Assembly (NCBI GenBank): GCA_013407085.1
Contig: JACCGJ010024146.1
Location: 1 to 64,000 of the forward strand
Source: Atriophallophorus winterbourni
Lineage: Eukaryota > Platyhelminthes > Trematoda > Plagiorchiida > Microphallidae
Reading direction: 5' to 3'
DNA length: 64,000 nucleotides
The translations under genes were made by a program, and so were the position numbers. The notes under the pieces are model-generated. The model was given only the letters and a program-made list of their open reading frames with translations. It ran no database searches and had not been told where the DNA came from. Positions 1 through 11,194 of this stretch are shown here, piece after piece. Positions within the stretch are counted from its first letter, which is position 1. Each line of letters opens with the position of its first letter.

Positions 1-245
1 AGCAACAGCCGTGGCCATGGTTGCCAGTTGGAAATACCACATTTCAAACGGAACTGCCGCAGGTATTTTTATTCCGTACGTGTGTGCTTTGCTTGGAATT
101 CCCTACCTTCCGATTTGGTAAGCTCAAACAGCTTATCTATATTCAAATCAAAACTTGACGATTATATGAGAGCTAATCCGAAATTTTCCCCAAACTATTA
201 ATAAGCTATCATTGTCCCATTGATTTTGATTTTATTTAATAATAT

Positions 246-285
<40 letters not shown>

Positions 286-375
286 ATATTTATTACAGTG
301 TACCTATATTTCCACCCTGTGGTTATTGTAAAGTTAATTGCTTTTTCAACCATAAATCTTGAACTTGATTTGAAT
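1..375 (+). mobile_element. CR1-like LINE, 3' end (family A)
   Basis: The left edge enters a non-LTR retrotransposon near the end of its reverse-transcriptase ORF. The conceptual protein has the conserved C-terminal pattern of the family, CRRYFYSVRVCFAWNSLP-like, at about 50-110. A 3' UTR follows with an internal (TA)n run and the terminal motif ACCATAAATCTTGAA near 348-363. The same 3' end recurs at 34790-35120 (+), in reverse at 6260-6620, and as a short stub at 36340-36430. That shared end defines the family, here called A. The 5' part lies outside the window. Clade assignment to CR1 rests on the C-terminal motif and the TTGAATC-type tail and is an inference. Confidence 0.75.
252..279. repeat. 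(TA)n microsatellite
   Basis: Uninterrupted TA dinucleotide run inside the family A LINE 3' UTR. The other family A copies carry an AT run at the same place (6344-6367 and 35023-35044), so the microsatellite is probably part of the element rather than a later expansion. Confidence 0.9.
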
Positions 376-800
376 CGAGCCAATTCTAATGAAAAAGTTT
401 GCGGTGCGCAACACTTTCAAAGCTACCAATAAAAATGTTACTGTGTCCGAAGCTCTGGCAGCTCGAAAATTTACTTCGAATGAAAACCACCGTCTTCAAT
501 CAACGTTATGTAAAATGGTCGTGACCATCGAGGAATCATATCATTTAAAAACATATTACGGCTGACCCTTGTGTGCACAACACGAGTACCAATAGAGCGA
601 ATCGTCAGCAGATGTTTATTCAACCTGCCAAAGACCAAAAACAATTGATGGATGAGACGGCACTGAGGGGTGGTGGTTGGCCTGGTCAGTTGATATTGAT
701 GCGCCTGTCGAATTAACGAGTGCAGCACCCACCAGGAACTGTGCAGTCTAACCAGCTTATGATGGAGGTGAATGAAATTAAGCTTGATCTCTGTTGTACT
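376..800. other. Non-coding, unassigned
   Basis: No convincing gene. The short minus-strand reading frame at 471-728 has no recognisable motif and no supporting splice context. I see no repeat boundary that I can place. Confidence 0.4.
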
Positions 801-805
801 GACAC

Positions 806-875
806 CCTTGGTCTGGACAAAGGTTCTGAGCCAGAAGCGAAACGTTCCAATAAAACTGCTCGCGCCGATTCATAA
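806..875 (+). repeat. Decayed hammerhead-type repeat (class 2)
   Basis: The segment around 830-870 matches the class 2 element at 2350-2462 through the hairpin arm CCAGAAG, then GAAACGTT, and the terminal CCGATT. The first core segment reads CTGGACA instead of CTGACGA, so this copy should not fold into an active ribozyme. It is listed because the alignment with better copies is clear. Confidence 0.45.
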
Positions 876-959
876 AACTTTGATTTTATACGTCTTCACA
901 TCTGTAGGCAGCTTACCGTGATCGTAGAAGGGTGTTGACCTAGGACTAGAAGGGTTTTT

Positions 960-1220
960 CAAATAATTAATTGTACGAATCTAAAATAACATCCCCAAAT
1001 TGGGCAGCATGGATTTTTCAAAACGTTCGTTTGCTCCTCTACCGTTTAGAAAACCAGTGTAATGCTGTCACGGTTTTGATTTTTGAAAAGGGCAATAAAG
1101 TTAGAAGATACGACGAACTCACGGAGGACCAAACGCAAAAAACAAATAGATTGGCAGACTTTTTCAAACCAAATACTACACACTATTTCCCATCCTCCAT
1201 TCCGACGTCGTAGTCCCAGA
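960..1220 (+). pseudogene. LINE fragment: N-terminal side of a reverse transcriptase
   Basis: An open frame of about 80 codons (971-1213) reads as the linker that precedes the reverse-transcriptase core in many LINE proteins. The pattern NKVRRYDELTEDQTQKTNRL ending in ADFFKP resembles the usual 'add target, leave the DFF stop' block just before fingers domain 0. It ends at a stop with no RT core after it. The element family is not one of the better-preserved ones in the window. Evidence is motif-level only. Confidence 0.35.
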
Positions 1221-2345
1221 CACGAGGTTGTAGTAGGCTGACCAGTACAATAACTTCCCCAAGAATGTAGGAGAAAAACACAGGAGACGGAAAATTTATC
1301 GCGGTAGCCAAAACGTGCACGAAGGTACAGCGGAGCAATCACGGAACACGAATCAACGGAAATTGTGTCAAGGTCAATTCATATTAGGTACAGTAAAACA
1401 ATGTTGTTACAAGGTCTCGGTGTAACTCTATGTCTCATATTTCAAACAGAATCCTTGTAGATATTTCTGTTCAGCGCACATCTCATCACACTTTTATGAC
1501 GGCTGAAACCCGGACATGCGTTCTTCGACTCCCTGGAAGCAATCCATCGACATCATAAATCACTCCGAAATTATGCACCCAAAAGCACTGGCCAGGAAGA
1601 AATGTCACTGCATCACTTTCTTAAAATTATTCGAAACCAAATCCAAGAGATGAACTAATATTACGAGACATTCGTGTTTTGTTCACCGCTCGTTATTGAT
1701 TATCCCCATTTTGTTTGAATGGAATGAATCGTTCAAGCCCGGATTTGCTGATTTATAATTTAATTAAACTCCACAAGTTGTTTGCACATTAATTTTAATT
1801 TGGCATCTGTGAACTAGACAATATAAGTTGATGAACCGATCATGTGTGGTTTGTTGGGGGGATAAGCCGTTTACTGAAGCGGAATCAGCCTTCACTCCGG
1901 GGACCCAGTTATTTATCCGAGAGGTGATTGACGCGCCACATTCAAAACTCTAACATTTATTGAGGTCGCGTAAATCTTAATCGCTGTAAACTAATTAAAA
2001 CTACCCTACCAAGATATGTACACTACAACCCTTCGTATTTTATTTAGATATTAAGTTTTTAGACAACAAACGGTTTTCATATGATGTGATGATGATGAGA
2101 TTTGAAGTGTTTTCAAGTCGAAATTTAATATTTTGACGACTAACAACTTTTTCATAAGGAATATTGCTGCGAAAGAATAACCAACAGCGTTTTTTTACAG
2201 TACACAGAGTTATGTATTGCACTCTAAATATGCTCAGGTGAACATGGAGTTACAAATGATTTTGTGGAAAAATAGGTGATTATCATTTGCGAAATTAATG
2301 TAAGATCTGCAATTGAATGGAACATGTTTGGGACGGATCGTGAAT
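1221..2345. other. AT-rich non-coding stretch
   Basis: No exon, TE end or RNA gene that I can support. The short minus ORFs at 1046-1342 and 2040-2222 look like chance frames. Confidence 0.4.
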
Positions 2346-2349
2346 TCAT

Positions 2350-2462
2350 GATGCAAAGAAATTTAAGTGAAATCGGTTAGAGTCCGACGAAGCTTCTGTG
2401 TCAGAAGTGAAACGTTACCCAAAAACTACTCTAACCGATTGCACTCAAATTTCTTTGCAATG
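2350..2462 (+). repeat. Palindromic mini-element with hammerhead-like core (class 2)
   Basis: Two near-identical inverted arms of about 34 bases (2350-2383 and 2428-2462) flank a 44-base centre. The inner arms read ATCGGTTAGAGT and ACTCTAACCGAT. The centre holds CCGACGA (2384-2390), a perfect 6-bp hairpin CTTCTG-TGT-CAGAAG (2393-2407), GAAAC (2409-2413) and GTTACCC. That order, CUGANGA-like box / stem II / GAAAC, is the hammerhead ribozyme order. Here the arms would act as a long stem I. One core base differs from consensus (C for U in the first box), so activity is doubtful. Related copies lie at 806-875, 46850-47175 and 56000-56360. Confidence 0.6.
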
Positions 2463-2614
2463 TAAGTTCTGTTTGTTAAAACAGAATTTCTGTGGTAGCT
2501 ATATTCCATCACTTATGTTCTTGACCTCATCCACATAGTTGCTTTGAATTTACTAATCTCAACGTTCTGTCTACTCAGTTTTGAGCTGATATTGAAACTG
2601 CTCAGAGGAAGAAC

Positions 2615-2920
2615 CGCATTGATTGGATTAACTCAAAAACTCAGAAACTCAGAAAGTTTTATGGTAGAAAAAGCAGTAAGCTTAGCAATGACCATAGTAT
2701 GACAGGTAGATGGAGTAAAATTACAAAATCTCTCAAAAATCAATAGGGACATTCCCCTACCGCATGGTTCGTCATATGCTCATCCAATTTGGAAACGAAC
2801 ATCGCAACAGATTCCGAGTGTGTGATTTCCTCCGGAAAAATTCCAAGTGAAACAAATTCTTACCGAGAAAAAATCTCTACGAATATCCAATCGAGAATGC
2901 GGAATGCTTAAAACCTTTGA
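2615..2920 (-). mobile_element. CR1-like LINE 3' fragment (family B)
   Basis: Read on the minus strand this is the last stretch of a LINE ORF and its 3' UTR, ending in the TTTATGGT-type terminus near 2660. It matches the 3' end of the longer family B copy at 9180-10320 over the segment around 10050-10140. The insertion is 5'-truncated to about 300 bases. Confidence 0.65.
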
Positions 2921-3164
2921 TGTTCTCCTTCTGTTATTATATTTGAGTATATTTCAAATCTTTTCTAATCAGTAGCAACCTACCGATTTGCCAAAAGATT
3001 TGATTGCGTACACAAAAATGTCGGAATTAGGAAGGCTTGATTAATTTAACCTTTTTCTAACAAGTCAATTAATTAGATAATTTTCGAATTTGTGACAAAG
3101 TTTATTCGACATTTGCATAGCATTTTGTTTATAACTGAATTTATTGATAATAATAAATCATTCA
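2921..3164. other. Non-coding spacer
   Basis: AT-rich, no supported feature. Confidence 0.4.
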
Positions 3165-4990
3165 AGATTCCAGAATCAAGAATTTATGGTATAAAAAGCT
3201 CGTAGCTCCACAACACCACAGGATATTCGTATAACGACAATAAATATATATATATACAAAATAAGTTGAGGCAATAAGAAGATCGACAGTTTTGTATTTA
3301 GAAAAAAATGTCATGTATTGTCTCGGTATGATCACAAAATTTTTGTTTGGATAAAGATCATGTTATATAAACAGGATGTAGGGTAGAATTACTACGCATA
3401 AATATATCCAATTTGTTCCTAAAAATCCTTTCACTAAATGATTGTACAACATGTGACGGTAGGAAATTCCGTGAGAAACAAACGCACACCGAACAGAAGA
3501 ACCGACGGCAGTTCCGATGAGAATGTAGAATATCTAATGCCAGTGGGTAAGTACGTGTGGCTTGGCTTGACCGGAGGCGAAATAGATGCCTCAGAGGGTG
3601 CATCTTTGAGTTCATTATTTTATAAGTTAGGATTGGATCAAATTGAAACCGTATGTGAGGCTGTGTATCCAAATTGAAATGAACCAGTCGATCCATATAT
3701 GACAGGTTGCGGAGACAACTAACCATTTTAGTTGTTCTGTGATAAATCTTCTCGAGCATCTTGATGTCTTTTTGTAGCCATGGTGCCCAAGCTTGCACTG
3801 AGTAAACCATCACTAGGTTAATATAAATATTTATGAGCATGGGAAATGTTTCACAGGAAAATGTAGGAAAATACGCCGAAGCATACCTAGCATGCGGCTA
3901 AATCGGTTGTAAACTGCTTCACATTACATGCTATTCCTAACATTTCCACTAAACCATACACCGAGGTCCTTTCCAGTTTTTGCGACCCAAGTTTGTATGA
4001 GAATGGGAAATCTTTACATATTCGCAAAATTTTACGCTTTCTGAAGTTGAATGGAAGTTTGTTCCGCTCTGACTAGCTGCTTAATATATCCAAATCGCTT
4101 TGTAAGCGCAAACAGTCCACGCTTGGCGTAATTCGCATCCAAAATTTAATATCATCCGCAAAGAGAACCATTTTGGTTGTGAAAAGTTTCGGAAGGTCGT
4201 TGATGTAGATAAAAAAGTGAACCAGACCAAGTACCGAACCTTATGTGACACCGCTCCTGGATTCGATTTCCCCAGACAACAAACCATCGATACGTACAGG
4301 TGCCTTGCGATCAAGAAGGTAACTTCCCAGCCAGGAAAGAAGGCATCCATTAATACTAACATCGTGCAGCTTGCTCAGGAGTATAGAATGGTCCACACGA
4401 TCAAACGCATTTGATATGTCCAAGTTACAAGCATGAACGCAACCACCATCATCCACTGACTGCATCCAGTCGTTTATTGTCTCCAGTAGGTTAGTCAAGC
4501 AAGAACGAAACTTCTGAAATCCATGTTGTTCTCTGGACAACAAGTTTTTGGCTTCGAGATGACTCACAATTCTTTCTCAAACAATTCACTCCATAACTTT
4601 CGAGATCACTGGAAGGAGTGTAACAGGGCGGTAATTAGCTGGGTCAGAACGAGTTTCACCTTTGTAGATGGCTGTTATGATTCCTCTCTTCCAGCCAGTC
4701 CGTACCACACCCTCCTCCGAAGAGTGAATAAATAAATCACAAAGTGGTTTGTACAATTGACTGTTGCATAACTTTAGAATTGCAGAAGTGATTCTGTCAG
4801 CTCCCGGGGACTTGTTAATATTCAACTTGCGTAGGTGGTGCTGCACTATTTCAGAATTGATGCATATATCCCATATAGTCTCCGGAACAATTGTTGCTTA
4901 CAATTCCGATGATTGTAATGCATCCTTGGGGGTGAAAACTCGTGAATAAAAACTGGCAAGAGCGTAAGCGTTTTCCAGTACAGAGTCAGT
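3165..4990 (-). mobile_element. 5'-truncated CR1-like LINE, reverse transcriptase broken
   Basis: The 3' terminus is at about 3170-3200 (revcomp of CCAGAATCAAGAATTTATGG). On the minus strand the RT is readable in order. At 4846-4586 are the fingers/motif NKSPGADRI and NYRPVTLLPVISKV. At 4567-4241 are HGFQKF, the palm segment DISNAFDRVDH, and a stop after RSGVT. At 4362-4081 lies the region of the catalytic FADD box, in another frame and damaged. At 3840-3358 is the C-terminal domain with VQAWAPWLQKD and CRRFFCSV. At least three frame breaks separate these pieces. A long AT microsatellite sits just beyond its 5' end. Confidence 0.8.
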
Positions 4991-4994
4991 TAGT

Positions 4995-4996
<2 letters not shown>

Positions 4997-5044
<48 letters not shown>
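4997..5044. repeat. (AT)n microsatellite
   Basis: Uninterrupted AT dinucleotide run of about 48 bases at the 5' boundary of the preceding minus-strand LINE. Confidence 0.95.
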
Positions 5045-5047
<3 letters not shown>

Positions 5048-5544
5048 CATACATATACACATTCGTAAGTGCGTTCTTATACACACGCATATTTCGCAAA
5101 AACATGTCGCAATTTTTCCTGAGTTTGTTCGCATTTTAAAATTGCGACTTCAAGGCCTCTTATGATTGGAAACTCCTTATTCACTCTGCATACTGTCCTC
5201 CATTAAAATTATTCTAGATCAAGTGATCAATAATTTATACATGAGGTGGTTGTCTTTATATTGTGGTTATCAAACGGAAATAATCATAGCTACTTTGTAA
5301 ATGGCCCAGATTTCTTGTCACTTATGTGTACTGAGCTTTAACACCACCAGATACAACACTTCTCCAAATTAGTTATACGAATTTTCGTATGAAATTTCTT
5401 GCGATTTAAACATTCAAGGTCACCGTCCTATCTCGTTCGAAAAACCACGTGATGCTGTTTTTCGACTACACTTATTGCTGAATTCACAAAATCGTATTTA
5501 TCAAAGTTTTCGGAGAACACTTTTTTGCAATTAAACCCATCCGA
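5045..5544. other. Non-coding spacer
   Basis: No supported feature. Confidence 0.4.
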
Positions 5545-5905
5545 GTGAGGCTAAGCAATCTCGACGGGGAATCGCGTTCAGTTAATAATTTCGTTCGTTC
5601 CATATTCGTACGCAATCGATTACCGAATGGTCTGCTTTCGAAACAAAATTTTTCGAATGAAGTTCACGAGGCCGGAGACTGTTGGTGCGTGTGGAATGAC
5701 GTTGATCGCGGAGAGAATACCGCTGCTGATTGATTGTGAATCATTTTCAGAACGGAGTGGGAATATTCGTGTGTGTAAGAGTCGGGAAAAGTTAAGAGAA
5801 ATGCTAAAGTTGAATAGTTATTGGCAGAATGAGAATTTGCGTAAAGCTGCTGGAAGTCGAACGGGAAAAGAGCATAATGCGAGTGAATCTCATTTAACTC
5901 ATTAA
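5545..5905 (+). other. Unassigned overlapping open frames
   Basis: Two overlapping plus-strand frames (5545-5733 and 5627-5905) and one minus-strand frame (5664-5987) stay open through a locally GC-richer patch. The longer plus frame gives about 92 residues, hydrophilic and lysine/arginine/glutamate-rich near its end. I do not recognise a domain. No acceptor/donor pair clearly brackets it. It could be a remnant exon, a TE remnant or chance. Low confidence that it is coding. Confidence 0.15.
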
Positions 5906-6259
5906 TTATTAAATTTGCTCTTTGTTTACTATTTATAAATAAGACATGTGATATCAGAGCTATAATCTGATAGATTGTATTTGACAAGATTTCGCCCGAA
6001 AGTTTCGCTGGTGAAACTCATGCAGATTGTAATGACAAAAAGTCAGCCAATACGTTTCGTATTGATTATCTGACTTTTCATCAATGCATTGAGTACTTAG
6101 AATTCTGTTTGACAATTCCTTCATTCCCATAGAATATTGTAGTGATTTGAAGTTCATCAACTGGACAAACAAGAGTAGGAAGTATCGGAAAGATCTCAGA
6201 ACCGTCGAATTTCGGGTTTCGAAGGAATTGCACGGAATGGGTCTGAGGTGAACATCTTC
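5906..6259. other. Non-coding spacer
   Basis: Only shadow frames; no supported feature. Confidence 0.35.
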
Positions 6260-6949
6260 GTTCAAGATTCAAGATTCAAGATTTATGTTTGAAAAAGCGA
6301 TTAACTTTATAATAACCATAAAGTTGAACTGCAGGTACAAACGAATATATATATATATATATATATAATCAATAAGACGAAAATAGTTTATTAATATTTT
6401 TGGGCAAAATTTAGATAAGCTTCCGTATAACCATCAAGTTTCGAGTTGAATATATATGAGCTGCTTGAGCTTACCAAATCGGCAGACAGGAAATTTCAAA
6501 CAAAGCACCCATGCACGGAATAAAAATACCTGAGGCAGTTCCGTTTGGAGAGTGGTATTTCCAACTTGCAACCATGACGACAGCTGTTGCTGGAAGTTCT
6601 AAGGTGGTATAATATGTCCAGGGTTAGGAAAAAGTATCAAGTATTTTGTATGCGACGATAAGTTCACCTCGCTTTCTCCTTTTGCGAGTGTCCTTAGCTC
6701 CAGTCGTCTAAGTCGCTCGGCGAATGACGTATTTTCGAGTCCATTAACGATCCTAGAGGCTCTTTGATATATGCGATCCAGAAGTGAAGTGTCTTTTAAG
6801 AGCCTTGGTGTCGAGACTTGTGCGGCATAGTCTACAACCGGGTGTATTTGTGTTCATCATGTGAGGAAATCAATCCGGGGCAATACGTCCAAATATCCGC
6901 CGGAGTGTTTTCCTCTCTTGACGAACACATATGTACCTGTATACAAGTA
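6260..6949 (-). mobile_element. CR1-like LINE 3' part (family A), interrupted by Tigger
   Basis: The minus-strand terminus at 6260-6290 shows three TTGAATC-type units. The 3' UTR contains the family A AT run (6344-6367). The sequence from 6420 to 6620 is the reverse complement of the family A C-terminal region at 34790-34960. Further upstream on the minus strand (6620-6910) it matches 34440-34740. The DNA transposon at 6950-8773 has inserted at its upstream edge, so this LINE was present first. Confidence 0.75.
6948..6949. repeat. TA target-site duplication (left)
   Basis: TA directly before the left terminal inverted repeat; matched by TA at 8774-8775. A TA duplication is the rule for Tc1/mariner/pogo elements. 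Confidence 0.7.
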
Positions 6950-8773
6950 CCGTATTTTTCGGACTATGCGGTGCACCGGATTATAAGACGCAGTATCAGT
7001 GAACGATCTGTTTTCATATATAAGACGCACCGGATTATAAGGCGCATAAAGCGAAACAAAAATAGTCATGTACAATAACTGTCAATATTACATAAAAAAG
7101 TACACTAACTTTTTCAATCATTCCTCTTGTACGAATCCATCAAATTCCTCGTCTTCGGTGTCGGAATTCAACAGTTGGGCGATAGCGGCATCAAGCACGC
7201 CCGGATCCCTCTCGTTATCATCCGATTCAGTCTCATTGCTGTTGCTTGGCTGTTCATCAATGATTCCAGCTTTCGTGAAAGCTCTGACAACAATGGAGAC
7301 CGATACTTTAGCCCATGCATCGACGATCCATTGGCAGACAGTGGCGTAACTAGCCCGGCGTTGCCTACCTGTCTTGGTAAATGTGTGCTCACCTTCTGCC
7401 ATCCATTGCTCCCATGCAGCTCGCAATTTAGCCTTGAACGCCATATTGACTCCAATATCTAGCGGTTGGAGTTCTTTGGTCAATCCTCCAGGAATGATGG
7501 CCAGCTCCAATTTGGTTTTCTTTACTTGACTTTTGACAGTTTCAGTGAGATGAGCGCGCATAGAATCGCAGATCAATAAGGCCATAGAAGTGTGGAAAAA
7601 GCTATCCGGCCTCCTGACATAAACTTCTCTCAGCCACTCGCTCATTTTCTAGTTGTCCATCCAGCCTTTTGGATGACCTTAACAGTGATTCCAACAGAAA
7701 AAGTTTCTTTTGGCAAAGTCTTCCTCTTAAAAATGACCATGGGTGGTAGTTTCTGACCATCAGCCTGGCAACCAAGAACGACAGTGAAGGAAGATTTCTT
7801 ATTTCCTGTGGTGCGCATAGATACAGTAGACGTCCCTGTTTTTTCTGCGGTACGGTTCATGGGGATGTCAAAGGTGAGAGGGACCTCATCCATGTTTGTG
7901 ATGTGGTCAGAATGGATCTTCTTTTCTATGATCTTGTCCTTGCAGTAAGTGCTGAAGATAGCTATCCTTTCATTGTAATCCTTTGACAGTTGCTGCGAAG
8001 TGGTAGTTCTTGTGCGGATGGAGAGATGACGCCTTTTCATAAAACGGAAGCACCAAGAAAGACCTCCTCGAAAATCGTCTATCTTCATATCAAGTGCCAT
8101 CGCTGTTGCCTTAAGTCGAATGGAGATTGTAGAGACACTTCTACCTGCTCTTCTCTGTTCAGTAATCCACTGCTCAATATTGTCCTCTAATTGTGGCCAT
8201 CTTGCCTTGTTCCCTCGGAAACTCTTCTTCATCTACTTTACTTGACGCAGGTCATTTTCTTGTTTCCCACACTTTTGTACCATTGATTCATCAATGTTAA
8301 ATTGTTTCGCAGCTGCTCTATTCCCATGTTGTACTGCGCGGCTGATGGTCTTGAGTTTGAAATCCGCATCGTAACCCTGTGTCTTAACAGTTGCCATTTT
8401 GGGGTCTTTAATTACCAGATGTTTAAGCACCGTACGTACCAGGAATAGTGGTTTCGGTAAGTGAAAGAGTTTCATTTCAATCGCTGAATAGTTTCATGTT
8501 GATCTGTTGTTGATTGTTTGACTCTGACCACAAAACAAGTCTGTCTAGACAGCATAGAAAGTCGACGCCACCACCATCAGTGATTATTCTTCTACAATCA
8601 AGGGGAGTGAAATCGTCACTTACCAAAGTCGTAATAAAACATTTTGGCAGATTTTTCAGCGCAGTGTGAACATACACTATTCATACATAAGGCGCACCGG
8701 AATATAAGGCTCACTGCCGATTTTTCGTTCAAATTAGTGTTTTTATGTGCGCCTTATAGTCCGAAAAATACGG
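6950..8773 (-). mobile_element. pogo/Tigger-type DNA transposon, nearly intact
   Basis: The element is 1824 bases with terminal inverted repeats beginning CCGTATTTTTCGGACTAT at the left and ending with the reverse complement at the right (8756-8773). It is flanked by TA on both sides. Subterminal sequence repeats GCGCACCGGATTATAAG-type blocks at both ends. It carries one minus-strand transposase gene (8397 to 7118) with one in-frame stop and one frameshift. The few lesions and clean TIRs suggest a recent insertion. Confidence 0.93.
7118..8397 (-). pseudogene. Tigger/pogo transposase, two lesions
   Basis: The start is taken at the ATG at 8397-8395, giving MATVKTQGYDADFKLK; the frame upstream to 8475 is open but lacks homology-like content. 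Domains in order are: an N-terminal psq-like helix-turn-helix (about residues 10-50, GNRAAAKQFNIDESMV); a CENP-B-type HTH (about 60-130, WCFRFMKRRHLSIRTRTTTS); then a DDE/DDD catalytic core. The catalytic triad is visible: MDEVPLTF (first D), LLICDSMRAHLT (second D), and ELQPLDIGVN (third D). The C-terminus is acidic (DTEDEEFDGF). Lesion 1 is an in-frame TAG at 8235-8233, probably a lysine AAG changed to TAG. Lesion 2 is a frameshift near 7645, just before MSEWLREVY. The protein would bind the TIRs and catalyse cut-and-paste transposition if intact. Confidence 0.9.
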
Positions 8774-8775
8774 TA

Positions 8776-9180
8776 TGTACAATTCCTCAAGTTTGGTCAA
8801 ACGAGCCTAAGATGGTGACGAATTTAACTGAACCGGTTTTCACGCAATCGATCGACCAACCACGTTACACTGACAGCCGCCACTGGCATGTTGTGGACAA
8901 TATTTCGTCTGTATAAAATAGTCGCGCCTCTTGTTCGCTGTCCATAATAGTCGCTTTGAACTATTGGCGTTCTCTATTGTTGTGGGATTCGTGAGTGAAC
9001 GTGATTAAACTGATCTCGTCGGTGATCTCGGATACAATCTACAAGTGTGTGTGTGTGTGTGTGTGTGTGGAACGCGGGGATATGTAGTTGCGATTAGTTC
9101 GAGTGTCCTCGTAGCCTGTGCAACCAACGTAATAGCGGTTAAAATAGGGAAAATGATTTGCCCTCAATCGACTTAACATA
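8776..9180. other. Non-coding spacer with (GT)n
   Basis: Right flank of the Tigger insertion. It contains a GT microsatellite at 9045-9069. No continuation of the family A LINE is obvious here, so that LINE was probably already 5'-truncated close to the insertion point. Confidence 0.4.
9045..9069. repeat. (GT)n microsatellite
   Basis: Uninterrupted GT run. Confidence 0.9.
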
Positions 9181-10320
9181 CTACTCACACTACTACAAAA
9201 CTACAGTCTCTTACACAGCAGTTATGGAATAACGGGAATATTGCTGAATTGGATAAGGGACTATCTTACTGATAGACACGTCCAAGTTCGCGTTTTCAGC
9301 ACCTTATACAGAAGAATAGACGTCACAAGTGGAGTTCCGCAAGGATCGGTGCTTGGACCTCTTCTATTCTTGGTGTATATGAACGATATAGTAGAGGATA
9401 TTGGATGCAACTTGATACTATTTACCGATGATATTAAAACATGGAAACGTTTCAGGTCTGTTAATGACTGTATAGCATTACAACGGGATCTAAGCATCTT
9501 ATTTCGTTGGTCTGAGTCAAAAGAGTTACCATTTAATCTTGCGAAATGTAAAATGCTACGGCTTGGAAAATCTCTTCACCACAAGTATCAGTTGGTACGC
9601 AAGATCTCGTCCGGACCACCACAGAAAAGGATCTTGGTATCTAGGTGTCTTTTATCCTGAAGCCTGGACATCATTGCCGGATAGTGTACAATAAAGCTTG
9701 CCGTATCTTGAGTCTTATCAAAAGAATATTCAGGATTTTTTACGCCCAAAACCCTACCCCGGGTAATTAATACGTATATACGTCCTGTTATGGAATATTC
9801 CATCCAAGCCTGGGCACCATGGCTGAGGAATGATATCGAAATACTCGACAGGATTTATCATCGTGCTACAAAGTTGGTCTCCCACAGAAATTTGCCTTGC
9901 GAAGAGCGAATGTTAAAACTGAATCTACACTATTTTACCCAACGACGGATACGTAGTGACCTCATGTTGACATTTAAAATACTGCATACTGAAAACCACC
10001 CCTTTAACACTTGCTAATGCCCAATGGCCTTACTCGAATACGAACACATTCAAAGGCTTCAAGCATTCCGCATTCTCGATTGGATATTCGTCGTAATGTT
10101 TTCTCGGTGAGAATTTGTTTCACTTGGAACTATTTGCCTGAAGAAATCACACGTTAAGAATCTCTTGAGGTTTTCGCTTCCAAACTCGATGAGTTTATGA
10201 CGAACCATGCGGTATGCGACTGTCCCTATTGCTTTTTGTGATATTATATATTTTTCTTCCATATACATGTCATCCTATGGTTATTGTTAAGCATACTGCT
10301 TTTCCTACCATAAAACTTTA
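9181..10320 (+). mobile_element. 5'-truncated CR1-like LINE (family B)
   Basis: Starts inside the reverse transcriptase and runs to the 3' terminus ACCATAAAACTTT near 10318. The first frame (9241-9660) has DYLTDRHVQVRV, then GVPQGSVLGPLLFLVY, and the catalytic box LFTDDIKTW, where FTDD replaces the usual FADD. After a frameshift near 9655, a second frame (9790-10017) gives YSIQAWAPWLRNDIEILD and IYHRATKLV, the thumb/C-terminal region. It then decays through stops to the 3' end. The same family gives the copy at 52600-55060. Confidence 0.85.
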
Positions 10321-11194
10321 TGAGATCTGAGTGTTGTGCAAACACATTCCAAGATCAACTTTTAAAGATTTTTCTCGTGCGTAACAAAACGACGTACTTA
10401 TTTTGTATAAGATATTGGAAAATATTTCCTATTTATTGCTAGCAAAATCTCGTTCAATTTTTCTCTGTTTGGTTTGTGCACTCAGAAACAACAAGATACT
10501 CGTACAACTGTTTTATTTCTGCCGTCGCAGAGCCCTAACGGAATGCTTCCAAATTCATTTCCACGATAAATGATATTATAGTTGTACACTTGAAAACAAT
10601 TATAGGTGTGTTATCAAGAAAGTCTAGCGTTCCTAAGAATAATGTGAAAGTATCACGAACGAATGCCCGAACCAAGTCTGTAAGATAAAAGGAGATATAA
10701 TTCTTATGGCGTATGATTGCACGCAAGCGGTTTGACGCCTATTCATCCAGGAATTGTAATTTTGTTTGAATAGCGTCACGGAATGTTTAGATTCATAATC
10801 AAGCAACACAATTGCAAGTCAACTCTTTCATACGCCTGCGCTCGCAATTGAATGGACGGGATTCTGAATAAAGTCGCCCACATATCTGTCATGATAGCTA
10901 CAGAGACGGATTGAATTAAATTAGGTAAAATGTATCTCATCAATATTTAACAAATTCATTTGATTGTGAGATTTCAAGTCAAGAAGGCAGTTTCAGATTA
11001 AGGTTGCTTTACTGAAAATAAGTGAGGAAAAATTACAATATTGTTTTCTGCCGTAATTTTAGATAATATACTGTCATGTGTTTTTTATTATTGGATCACT
11101 GGACATCATGATCACAACATTTCCGTTTTGTGTTATTTTAGCAAAATAAATTCTCCACTTGATTGGCAAAAGAACCTAAGCCTGGATTAGTGTA
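10321..11194. other. Non-coding stretch
   Basis: No supported exon or repeat boundary; short chance frames only. Confidence 0.4.

Noticed and set aside
471..728. Minus-strand 85-codon frame
   Set aside because: No motif, no splice sites, and a length expected by chance.
7118..7462. Plus-strand frames over the Tigger transposase
   Set aside because: They are shadows of the minus-strand transposase, which has all catalytic motifs.
8835..8850. GAACCGGTTTTC as a class 1 hammerhead stem III
   Set aside because: No CUGANGA or GAAAC box lies at the required spacing on either strand.
9241..9660. Active reverse transcriptase gene
   Set aside because: It is truncated at the 5' side and frameshifted at the C-terminus; it is a LINE fragment.
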